Positions 50,721 through 57,335 of a stretch of DNA of 64,000 nt are shown piece after piece; within the stretch, counting starts at the first letter, position 1; each line of letters opens with the position of its first letter. Position numbers and translations under genes: made by a program. Source of the stretch: Jatrophihabitans sp. (lineage in GTDB: Bacteria; Actinomycetota; Actinomycetes; Mycobacteriales; Jatrophihabitantaceae); contig DASVQQ010000025.1 of assembly GCA_036389035.1 (NCBI GenBank), positions 1 through 64,000 of the forward strand, read 5' to 3'. The notes under the pieces are model-generated. The model was not told where the DNA came from, made no database searches, and saw only the letters and a program-made list of their open reading frames with translations.

Positions 50721-51400
50721 CGGCCCACCAGGATCAGCGCGATCAGCCCGGCGTTGCTGGCCACCGCGACCGCGCCCGCCGCCGACTTGGGCACAACCAA
50801 CGTCAACAGCGTGCCACCGGACCGCGACGGGTCATTGGTAGAGCTGTAGACCGTCGCGCTGTCAGCCAACATCGACGGAGCAGGAGTCGCCGCGCTGCTG
50901 CTCGCGTTGTTCTTCACCGGCAGCTGCAGCACCTGCACCATGTCACCCGGGTTCAGACCGTCGGCCGGAATCTGCCCTGGGCTGACCGCGACACCGACCT
51001 GCGCGGCCGAACTGGTCAGCGCCGGCGCCGAGGTCACCATTGCCCGCTGCAACAACGTGTTGGGCAGCAACTCCACCACCGCCGTCTGGCCGACAACGGA
51101 GTCAAGATTCGCACCGCCGATCGCGGTCACGTTGCCCGCGATCTGCACCGTCGACAAGTCCGAACGCTCGATCGTGTGACCGACCGGCACGCGGGTCGTG
51201 ACAACGACGACCGGCACCTTCTTCCCCGCCTGCGAGTAGAAGTACGCGCCCAGAGCGGCGAGGCCGACGATCAGCACCACCGCCAGCGCGGCATAGCCGG
51301 GCCGCTTCTGCCGGATCGGCAGCGGTGCGCCCACCCTGGCGACCGGCAGCGCGCCGTGGCCCGTCATTGATGCCGCGGCGTCATTTTTCAAAGACGTCAT
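50717..51400 (-). CDS. CpaB-like SAF-domain pilus assembly protein
   Basis: The 227-residue protein has a short cytoplasmic start, one membrane helix (YAALAVVLIVGLAALGAYFY) and a SAF-type domain. The domain shows VPVVVVTTRVPVGHTIERSD, LSTVQIAG, LLPNTLLQRAMVTS and GDMVQVLQLPV, as in CpaB/RcpC proteins. These sit outside the membrane, may bind wall material and stabilise the Tad pilus. The end contains a hydrophobic stretch (AVAVASNAGLIALILVG), which is short for a second membrane segment. Confidence 0.8.
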   Translation of the reverse strand: MTSLKNDAAASMTGHGALPVARVGAPLPIRQKRPGYAALAVVLIVGLAALGAYFYSQAGKKVPVVVVTTRVPVGHTIERSDLSTVQIAGNVTAIGGANLDSVVGQTAVVELLPNTLLQRAMVTSAPALTSSAAQVGVAVSPGQIPADGLNPGDMVQVLQLPVKNNASSSAATPAPSMLADSATVYSSTNDPSRSGGTLLTLVVPKSAAGAVAVASNAGLIALILVGR

Positions 51401-51415
51401 GCGTGCTCCACTCGG

Positions 51416-52357
51416 CTACCGATTCACGGTCTTGATTTGCAGCACATTCAGCTGGCCCGAAGTCGAGGTGGACAGAGCAGCAATCTCGCCACCGGAATTG
51501 CCGGTGCCCGTCCACGTGATCTTCCAAACGATGGTCTGCGTCGAGGTGATCGGATGGCCGTAACCCGGACCCGTCACGCGTGAGTACCGATAACCGCACG
51601 CACCCTCGCTCGGTGCGCTATCACCGTCTGACTCCAACCACGGCCTCCCCGGACCGGCGCAGGACTGACTGCCCGATCCATCACCTGGGTCGAAGGACAA
51701 TGAGCTCGGTGTGGCAGTGACCGTCGCGGTCAGCCCTGCCGCCGATGCCGTTGCAGTCAGCGGCCTCCAGATGGCCGGGTCCGTCCAGTAGTAGGTCCAC
51801 AACCCCACATAGGTAAACGGGTAACCGTTGTAGCGCTGGGCCTCCGACGGCGACCGGTGCCCCGATGGACGAGGAAATACGATCGAGTCGAACGCCCGCT
51901 GAGCGAGCGTCGCAGTTGTCACAATCACTGGACAGCCGCTTCGCGCAAGATTCCCATTGACGAGCACGGCCTGCGCAGGAGTCAGGTTGTTGACGCTCGG
52001 ATACTTCAGCCCATCGAGGATGTCGCCCAGGATGGCGTTGCAGTACTTGCCTTGCAACTCATCTGCGCACGCGCGCGAAACTGTCGGTGGCCTGTCTCCA
52101 TACACCGCATCCGGATACACCGCGCACGGGTCCTTCGAGACTCCGCTGCTACCACCGTCACCACCGGCGCCGGTGCTCCCACTGCCGCCAGCACCGAGGC
52201 CGCCGACGCTCACCGTGCACGTGGGGTCCTTCAGCACGTTGCAGCCGCCGCTCCCGCCGTCGGCATGTGCTGACGCCGCCGAAACGATGTAGAGCGCGAA
52301 TAGGAGCACCATCAACAGCCACGCGGGGCAGCTACGGCGCACCATCAGCCAGTGCAC
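51416..52357 (-). CDS. Secreted hypothetical protein of the Tad operon
   Basis: The 313-residue protein has a Sec signal peptide (WLLMVLLFALYIVSAASAHA), a Gly/Ser-rich linker and a domain with five or more Cys residues. The C-terminal half looks rich in beta strands (LTATVTATPSSLSFDPGDGS, YRYSRVTGPGYGHPITSTQT, TIVWKITWTG). I do not recognise the family, but similar secreted proteins accompany Tad loci in Actinomycetota. The start overlaps the end of the lipoprotein gene by 13 bases. A role at the cell surface, perhaps in adhesion or pilus export, is inference. Confidence 0.65.
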   Translation of the reverse strand: MHWLMVRRSCPAWLLMVLLFALYIVSAASAHADGGSGGCNVLKDPTCTVSVGGLGAGGSGSTGAGGDGGSSGVSKDPCAVYPDAVYGDRPPTVSRACADELQGKYCNAILGDILDGLKYPSVNNLTPAQAVLVNGNLARSGCPVIVTTATLAQRAFDSIVFPRPSGHRSPSEAQRYNGYPFTYVGLWTYYWTDPAIWRPLTATASAAGLTATVTATPSSLSFDPGDGSGSQSCAGPGRPWLESDGDSAPSEGACGYRYSRVTGPGYGHPITSTQTIVWKITWTGTGNSGGEIAALSTSTSGQLNVLQIKTVNR

Positions 52358-53010
52358 GTCTTGCTCGCGTTCTGGACGACATCGGACAGCTTCCAGTGGT
52401 CACCGACCTTCACCATCGGCAGGATCAGCAGATAGGGCGGCGGCGGATTGCGTTTAACTGCGGCAGCCACAGGTTTGCCGTTCGACACCGTGTACTCGAC
52501 GTATGGGTCGGTTGTCGATAGCAGCGGGCAGCTCTCCAAGAAGATTGACTTAGCCGAGAAGATCTGCCGGACCTTCACGCGGGGGTTCGGAGCCGTACCC
52601 CGGTAGGCGAGTCCTGACTTCTTCATGCTGGCGTAATTGCTGTCGAACAGGATTTTGGCTTTGCCTGTCAAGTAGCGGTCAAGCGCTGCGATATCAGCAT
52701 GTGCCGGATCTCGGTCCGCAGCGCCGGACGCGTTGTAAAAGGCGATGTAGGCATCTACTGCGCGCTGCGCCTGAGGCGTGACGCTCGGAGTCGGTACGCC
52801 AAGGGAGCCGGGGGGCGTCGTCGTCCTGGCAACGGAAGTTGTCGAGGTCGAGGGGGTAGCTGATGCGCTTGTCGACGGCCCCGGATCAAGACTGGGTGTT
52901 TGGATGCGTACGCCGCTGGTACTTCCGCAGCCGGCGAGAAGCACCGCCGCCAAGAGCACCGGCAGCCCAGAGCGCACCACACGACCTTGTCCAGCCTGCC
53001 CGGATATCAT
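52345..53010 (-). CDS. Lipoprotein of the Tad operon
   Basis: The 221-residue protein has a lipoprotein signal: basic N-terminus, LPVLLAAVLLAGC with the lipobox Cys, then a Ser/Thr/Pro-rich linker. The folded part (QRAVDAYIAFYNASGAADRD, the KAKILFDSNYASMKKSGL region, LLILPMVKVGDHWKLSDVV) resembles small NTF2-like domains. I chose ATG 53010 because AGAGG lies seven bases upstream and gives a normal-length signal; ATG 53052 is possible. It probably sits on the outer face of the membrane near the pilus base. Confidence 0.65.
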   Translation of the reverse strand: MISGQAGQGRVVRSGLPVLLAAVLLAGCGSTSGVRIQTPSLDPGPSTSASATPSTSTTSVARTTTPPGSLGVPTPSVTPQAQRAVDAYIAFYNASGAADRDPAHADIAALDRYLTGKAKILFDSNYASMKKSGLAYRGTAPNPRVKVRQIFSAKSIFLESCPLLSTTDPYVEYTVSNGKPVAAAVKRNPPPPYLLILPMVKVGDHWKLSDVVQNASKTCTG

Positions 53011-53059
53011 CACGCGTCCTCTCAGAGGTGACTGCACGCATTCGATGTTCATCCTGTCA

Positions 53060-53284
53060 TCACGACTTCGGACCTTTTACGCCTAAAACAATGTATGTGA
53101 AGTTGATCACGGCGCAGCCGCGCCTTGTCGGGTCGAAGCCCGTCAACCGGCGGCGGTAGTGGTCGAGTACCCGGTCGAGACCAGTTCGATCAGTGGGCGA
53201 GAACTCCACGGAACAACCGCGCGTCAGGTGCCGTGAGCGCTGCGTCCCCACGGCCCTGCTCCGTCCGGCCCAGCGCGATGTCAT
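53060..53284 (-). CDS. Small basic protein, first gene of the Tad operon
   Basis: The 74-residue frame starts at the ATG that corresponds exactly to the start of the first T4SS gene in the shared control module (ribosome site and ATG conserved), which is the main reason to call it. It is very basic (RSRAVGTQRSRHLTRG) with a more ordinary second half (GLDRVLDHYRRRLTGFDPTR, then RGCAVINFTYIVLGVKG). No family is recognised. The stop is seven bases before the longer alternative start of the lipoprotein gene. Confidence 0.45.
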   Translation of the reverse strand: MTSRWAGRSRAVGTQRSRHLTRGCSVEFSPTDRTGLDRVLDHYRRRLTGFDPTRRGCAVINFTYIVLGVKGPKS

Positions 53285-53374
53285 CCCTCTGCGTCCCTCC
53301 GTCATGGGCTGCTCATGTCGATGACGGTCTACAGAGCTGTTCAACAAACCGTCACCCCAGTGGGGTGACGGTTT
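53285..53374 (-). promoter_or_regulatory. Transfer-operon control module, copy B
   Basis: This is the partner of 37478-37567. The ribosome site (ACGGAGG), the CGTCAT/ATGACG repeat (53300-53305 and 53321-53326) and a perfect 13-bp repeat AAACCGTCACCCC/GGGGTGACGGTTT (53346-53358 and 53362-53374) follow in the same order. Conserved single-strand blocks include TGAACA and TGACGGAGG on the minus strand. It heads the Tad operon. Confidence 0.7.
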
Positions 53375-53856
53375 GCAGACCTTCACTCCGCAGGGGGTGA
53401 GTCCGGTGGAGAGGCCTGGCCCGGTTAAGCGGCTGGCGACCGTGGTACTTCCTGAGAGCGGACCGGGCGAATCAGCCGCTCAGCGGCTGGGTTAACCCCG
53501 TCGGCGCTCATCGACCCTGAGTAGCTGACCGCGGTCGGATCGAACAGCGCCTTCAACAAGCACCGCTCGCTGCTGGATCGCCCACTGATGGGCTTAGTCG
53601 TTTGCCTTGGCTCGTATCCGAACATGAACCTCGCAGGGCGAGCCAGCCCCGCACCGTGTGTATGCCGACCTCGCCGAATGGGGCGCGCCCGGCTCCAGAC
53701 GAATAAGGACGACGGGCCTAGAAGGCTTCGGATGAGCGGTTCATCTCAGTCATTCGTTATAACGCTGTTACCCGGATGACTGGCACCAATCAGCGATCTC
53801 CTTCACCTGATCCTAGTAAGCGGACGAACCGCGACCGCCCGTTCGAAGGAATCGAG
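53375..53856. other. Intergenic stretch between Tad operon and excisionase gene
   Basis: No gene is supported. GGTTAA-type motifs lie near 53421 and 53491, parallel to those beyond copy A. A 10-bp palindrome CGTTATAACG is at 53755-53764 in an AT-richer patch, probably part of the promoter of the excisionase and integrase genes. Confidence 0.4.
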
Positions 53857-54072
53857 ATGCCCGTCCTTGGCCCAGACGATGACCTACTCACTACGGCAGA
53901 GGTCGCAGTCATTACCCGAGCCCCTGCTTCCACGGTTCGCTATTGGCGTCACATCGGTAGCGGCCCGTCGAGCTTCCGGCTCGGCAGGCGCGTGGTGTAT
54001 CGCCGAGGGGACGTGCATGCGTGGATCGCCGAGTGTGAGCGCAACCAGACCGTCTGTCGGCCAGCGAGCTGA
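53857..54072 (+). CDS. xis: Excisionase-like helix-turn-helix protein
   Basis: The 71-residue protein is a MerR-type winged helix (DDDLLTTAEVAVITRAPAST, then VRYWRHIGSGPSSFRLGRRV and VYRRGDVHAWIAE), the standard form of excisionases of actinobacterial ICEs. The start was set at ATG 53857, which has GAAGGA six bases upstream; the frame is open to an ATG at 53776. It lies 102 bases before the integrase gene on the same strand. It should bind the attachment region and direct the recombinase toward excision. Confidence 0.8.
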   Translation: MPVLGPDDDLLTTAEVAVITRAPASTVRYWRHIGSGPSSFRLGRRVVYRRGDVHAWIAECERNQTVCRPAS

Positions 54073-54135
54073 CGCTCTCGCTCCGGTGCCGCGTCGCGTT
54101 CGATCGGGGTCAGCGGTGCCGTGGGCCTGTCAACC

Positions 54136-54171
54136 CCACCCCATACCCTCCGCTGCAATGGAAAGGGGTGG
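54136..54171 (+). promoter_or_regulatory. Hairpin masking the integrase ribosome site
   Basis: CCACCCC at 54136-54142 is complementary to GGGGTGG at 54165-54171, and the latter is the ribosome binding site of the integrase gene, three bases before its ATG. The pairing would hide the site in the mRNA, so integrase translation could be switched by anything that opens the stem. Confidence 0.45.
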
Positions 54172-54174
54172 AAA

Positions 54175-55380
54175 ATGGCGAGTGTTCAGGATCGCTGGTA
54201 TGCCGAGCAACGAGGCATCGACGGCCAGGTCATCAGGACTGCGACCTCGCGCCACGGCACGGGTAAGCGTTGGCGCGTCCGGTACCGGACTCCGTCCGGG
54301 GACGAGCGAAACAGATCGTTCGCACGTAAGGCCGACGCCGACCGGTTCGCAGTCAACGCGGAGTCGTCGAAGCTGGACGGCACGTACGTCGACCCGGTTC
54401 GGGCGAAGATCACGGTCGGCGAGATGGCATCAAAGTGGACGGCGTCGAAGTCAAGCTTAAAGAAGTCCACGCAAGCGACCTACGGCAACGTGATGAACGA
54501 GCACGTCCTGCCGCGTTGGATCAAAGTTCCGCTCGCGGCCGTCGAATTCGAGGACGTGCAGTCATGGGTCGCTGAGCTGGTCGCATCCGGGTTGTCCGGC
54601 GCACACGTCCGCAAGATTCACTTCATCCTCGCCGGGGTGCTTCAAATGGCCGTCAAGAGCAAGCGACTGCCAGCCAACCCGGCGAAGGGAGTTGATTTAC
54701 CTCGCGCCAACTCGAAGGGCAAGAAGTACCTCAACGTGCAGCAGGTGGAGGTAATGGCGGTGGCGGCCGGCACCGTTCCAGCAGGTGCGCCTCGTCGTGG
54801 ATCCTTCACCCATCGGGATCAGTACCGCCTGGCCGTCTTCATGCTTGCCTACTGCGGTCTTCGGTGGTCTGAGATCGCTGCAATGCGAGTCGATTCGGTA
54901 GACCTGTCGCGGCGGCGCATGCACGTCAAGGCGGCGGTCGTAGAGGTTGATCGCGCAGGCCTTGTATGGGGCATGCCGAAGAGTCACGAGGCCCGCTGGG
55001 TGCCGATCCCCGGCTTTCTGGCCGACGAGTTAAGTGTCTACATCCCGAGCAAGAGCCCAGACGATCTGCTGTTCACCTCACCGGACGGCCAGGTGATGAG
55101 GAACCGAAACGCACGGCGGGGGTGGTTCAACCATGCCGCAGCCCATGCAGGCGTCCCCGGGCTCACACCGCACGAACTCCGGCACACCGCCGCCAGTCTC
55201 GCCGTGAAGGCGGGCGCCAACGTCAAGGCGCTGCAGCGAATGCTGGGCCACGCCTCAGCAGCGATCACGCTGGACGTCTACGCCGACCTCTTCGACGATG
55301 ATCTCGATGCTGTCGGGGGCAGCCTTGATGCGCTCCGACGCGATTACCTCGTGGCCCCAGTGCGGCCCGAGGGTTTGTGA
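54175..55380 (+). CDS. int: Tyrosine recombinase (ICE integrase)
   Basis: The 401-residue protein has the tyrosine recombinase plan: an N-terminal arm-binding region, a SAM-like core-binding domain (TVGEMASKWTASKSSLKKST), and a catalytic domain with LRWSEIAAMR (first Arg), HELRHTAASLAVKAG (His-x-x-Arg) and LGHASAAITLDVYADLF (His, then the nucleophile Tyr). The start is ATG 54175 with GGGGTGG upstream; the frame is open 18 codons further. It ends 58 bases before the tRNA-Val 3' end, the usual arrangement for an element that integrates into that tRNA. Confidence 0.93.
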   Translation: MASVQDRWYAEQRGIDGQVIRTATSRHGTGKRWRVRYRTPSGDERNRSFARKADADRFAVNAESSKLDGTYVDPVRAKITVGEMASKWTASKSSLKKSTQATYGNVMNEHVLPRWIKVPLAAVEFEDVQSWVAELVASGLSGAHVRKIHFILAGVLQMAVKSKRLPANPAKGVDLPRANSKGKKYLNVQQVEVMAVAAGTVPAGAPRRGSFTHRDQYRLAVFMLAYCGLRWSEIAAMRVDSVDLSRRRMHVKAAVVEVDRAGLVWGMPKSHEARWVPIPGFLADELSVYIPSKSPDDLLFTSPDGQVMRNRNARRGWFNHAAAHAGVPGLTPHELRHTAASLAVKAGANVKALQRMLGHASAAITLDVYADLFDDDLDAVGGSLDALRRDYLVAPVRPEGL

Positions 55381-55437
55381 GCGATCTCCGATCAACCTCG
55401 TGAAACCGCCAGAGGACCGGATTACAAGGGCTGTAGA

Positions 55438-55512
55438 TGGTGGGCGATACTGGGATCGAACCAGTGACCCCTGCCGTGTGAAGGCAGTGCTCTCCCGCTG
55501 AGCTAATCGCCC
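55438..55512 (-). tRNA. tRNA-Val (anticodon CAC), ICE attachment site
   Basis: Read on the minus strand, 55512-55441 folds as a full tRNA. The acceptor stem is GGGCGAT/ATCGCCC, the D arm is GCTC-GAGC, the anticodon stem is CTGCC/GGCAG with loop TTCACAC (anticodon CAC at 55480-55478), and the T arm is ACTGG-TTCGATC-CCAGT. The discriminator is A, and CCA is encoded at 55440-55438. The 3' half faces the integrase gene, so the attachment site of the ICE must lie in it and the element has kept the tRNA intact. Confidence 0.95.
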
Positions 55513-55652
55513 GCACCTGGTGCGGTTGGAACCTCGCTAGCTTACATGGCGCCCGCCGGAGCCCGAGGGCACCCACCGCGGGCTCCGGAGCAGTCCGGCA
55601 GGAGTCCAGAACCCCCTCGCAGAACCCCGCCGGACAGCCGTAAGCGCTCGAC

Positions 55653-56072
55653 TCAGAAAACCGTGATCAAGAAGAACGCGGCCACCCCGGCCAGCACCAA
55701 CAGCCCGCCCAGGCCGATCAGCATCCGGGTCATCAGCGAGCGGCGTTTCACCCACTCTGTCCACTTATGCAGCACCCCGCGCCCGTACTCCAACAGCCGC
55801 TGGGCCCAGGTGAACTCGGTGGCCCACACCGCGACCCCGACGAACACGATCAGCCAGCCCGGCCCCGGCAGCGGGATCAGCACCGCCCCGACGACCACGA
55901 TCACCAGGCCCAGGGTGCCGACCATGATCCGCCAGGCCAGCGCGCCGCCAGGGATGCACCTGACCTTGTTGCGGATCGGGCGCAGCCACTTGGGCGGCTG
56001 CGGCCCGGACTCGTCGGGAGGCGTGGCGCATTCGTCCTGCTCGGTGGTGCTCCCCACCGGGTTCTCAGCCAC
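55653..56072 (-). CDS. TIGR02611 family membrane protein
   Basis: The 139-residue protein has a polar N-terminus, then a membrane hairpin with the PLPGPGW motif (VVVGAVLIPLPGPGWLIVFV) that defines the TIGR02611/PGPGW family, an amphipathic stretch (QRLLEYGRGVLHKWTEWVKR) and a last helix (LIGLGGLLVLAGVAAFFLIT). The function is unknown. The start was set at GTG 56072, five bases after GGAG; the frame is open upstream to 56162. It is the first chromosomal gene beyond the tRNA and is not part of the element. Confidence 0.8.
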   Translation of the reverse strand: MAENPVGSTTEQDECATPPDESGPQPPKWLRPIRNKVRCIPGGALAWRIMVGTLGLVIVVVGAVLIPLPGPGWLIVFVGVAVWATEFTWAQRLLEYGRGVLHKWTEWVKRRSLMTRMLIGLGGLLVLAGVAAFFLITVF

Positions 56073-56274
56073 GCGTGCTCCGCTCGTCCTGCCGCCGGCC
56101 CCTGCACCGGGCGGTCTCAATGGGTGGCTGAGCCTGCTGTCAGGTCCAACGCCCGGCACCATTCTGTCAGCTTGACCCCGTTACCACGTCAGTCTGCGAG
56201 CCCTACTTTTCACCCACCGGTCACCCTGACCCGATGGGTGACGGCTGGCTGAGGTCGAGAATCCCCGCAGCGGC

Positions 56275-56730
56275 TCAGCCCTGACCGGGCTGCTGCTCGC
56301 CGTGCTTCATCTCGGCCTCATAGATGTGCGCGGCGCCCCCGGCAAACCGCTGCCGGACGTCGGCCTCGACGGCCCGGAACGGCTGCCAGTACTGGGCGTC
56401 GTACTGCTCGACGATCTGGAACGTCCAGCACCCCGGGATCACGTCACGGCCCACCAGCACGTCGGCGACCTGCCCCGCCGTCTCGTGCTCGCCGGCGTCG
56501 CGCAGCGCTTGCACCGCCTCCTGCAGGACCCGATCGGCCGTGCCCGAGCGGCGGTGAAAGGTGTAGAGCAGCCCCCGGGCCTCCTCCACCACCTCCAGCG
56601 CCTCGGACAGCTTGCCCAGCGCCGCCACCAACTCGTCGCTGGCGCCGGGCGGGCGCTGCTTGGCCACCCGCCGCTCCGGGTGGGCCGCCCGGCCGAACCG
56701 CTGCAGCAAGTCCTCCCCCGTGTCCGCCAT
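56275..56730 (-). CDS. Conserved hypothetical protein, helical
   Basis: The 151-residue protein is mostly helical (SDELVAALGKLSEALEVVEE, DRVLQEAVQALRDAGEHETA) with a C-terminal part containing DVIPGCWTFQIVEQYDAQYW. I recognise it only as a type of conserved protein seen in Actinomycetota without an assigned function. The start ATG overlaps the stop of the LapA-type gene upstream (TGATG), so the two are translated together. No membrane segment or signal is present. Confidence 0.65.
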   Translation of the reverse strand: MADTGEDLLQRFGRAAHPERRVAKQRPPGASDELVAALGKLSEALEVVEEARGLLYTFHRRSGTADRVLQEAVQALRDAGEHETAGQVADVLVGRDVIPGCWTFQIVEQYDAQYWQPFRAVEADVRQRFAGGAAHIYEAEMKHGEQQPGQG

Positions 56731-57203
56731 CAGCCCAGGCTCCTGCCGCCAGGGGCGTTCTTGCGCAGCGACCGGCGCAGCTGCATGATCCGCAGGGTGC
56801 CGGGGATCGCGACCAGCAGCATGCCCAGCACCGCCGCCAGCAGCAGCGCCAGCGCGAGCGAGAACTGGCCTTCCCAGCCGAAGTAGTTGAGGGTGACCCG
56901 CCGGGAGTTCTGGGCGATGAAGATGATCAGCAGGATCACGAACAGCGCGGTCGCGATCAGCCCGATCCAGACCCCGCTGGTCTTGGTGGCCCGGACGTGG
57001 CCCTTCTCGTTGAAACCCGGGGCCGGATGGCCCGAACCGCCTGACACCGGAGCCCCGGCGGGGGGTGCGCCCAGCGGCTCGCGGCCGGCCGTCGCGGCCG
57101 GGTCCACACCGAGGGACGGTGGGGTCACGCGTGGCCCGGTGCCGGGTGGGCCACCGAGGTCAGAACTGGATCGAGGCAGCGACGGATCGTAGGGATCGGT
57201 CAT
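56730..57203 (-). CDS. LapA (DUF1049) family membrane protein
   Basis: The 157-residue protein has a long Pro/Gly-rich cytoplasmic start and then the LapA pattern. That consists of one helix (GVWIGLIATALFVILLIIFI), the motif AQNSRRVTLNYFGWEGQFSL, a second helix (ALALLLAAVLGMLLVAIPGT) and a basic tail (LRIMQLRRSLRKN). In other bacteria LapA proteins help lipopolysaccharide or envelope control; the role in Actinomycetota is not defined. The start at ATG 57203 follows AAGGAG by seven bases. Confidence 0.8.
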   Translation of the reverse strand: MTDPYDPSLPRSSSDLGGPPGTGPRVTPPSLGVDPAATAGREPLGAPPAGAPVSGGSGHPAPGFNEKGHVRATKTSGVWIGLIATALFVILLIIFIAQNSRRVTLNYFGWEGQFSLALALLLAAVLGMLLVAIPGTLRIMQLRRSLRKNAPGGRSLG

Positions 57204-57335
57204 CTCAGAACTCCTTCGACGCCGCGCCGATACCACGCTGCTGGACATCTCACGGCCTGAAAGACAACGCTACTCGGTAGCTGCCGTGCCACCTCGCGGA
57301 CGTGCCGACCGGCCGGCCCGGCTCACCAACGCCGC

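Larger units (their letters stand above)
1941..55483. mobile_element. Integrative conjugative element in tRNA-Val, left end not seen
   Basis: The stretch contains every module of an actinobacterial ICE: tyrosine integrase and excisionase-like gene next to a tRNA 3' end, MobF relaxase, ParB-like protein, VirB4/VirB6/VirD4 transfer genes and a Tad pilus operon. The right boundary must lie inside the tRNA-Val gene, whose 3' half faces the integrase. The left boundary given here is only the first gene of clear ICE type; the genes further left could belong to it as well. I looked by eye for a second copy of the tRNA 3' end in the left part and did not find one. Whether the element is still mobile is uncertain, because two transfer genes carry frameshifts. 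Confidence 0.75.

Noticed and set aside
56220..56242. GTCACCC/GGGTGAC inverted repeat in the chromosomal flank
   Set aside because: It resembles the strong repeat of the transfer modules, but it is shorter, lacks the rest of the module and lies between chromosomal genes. Probably chance.
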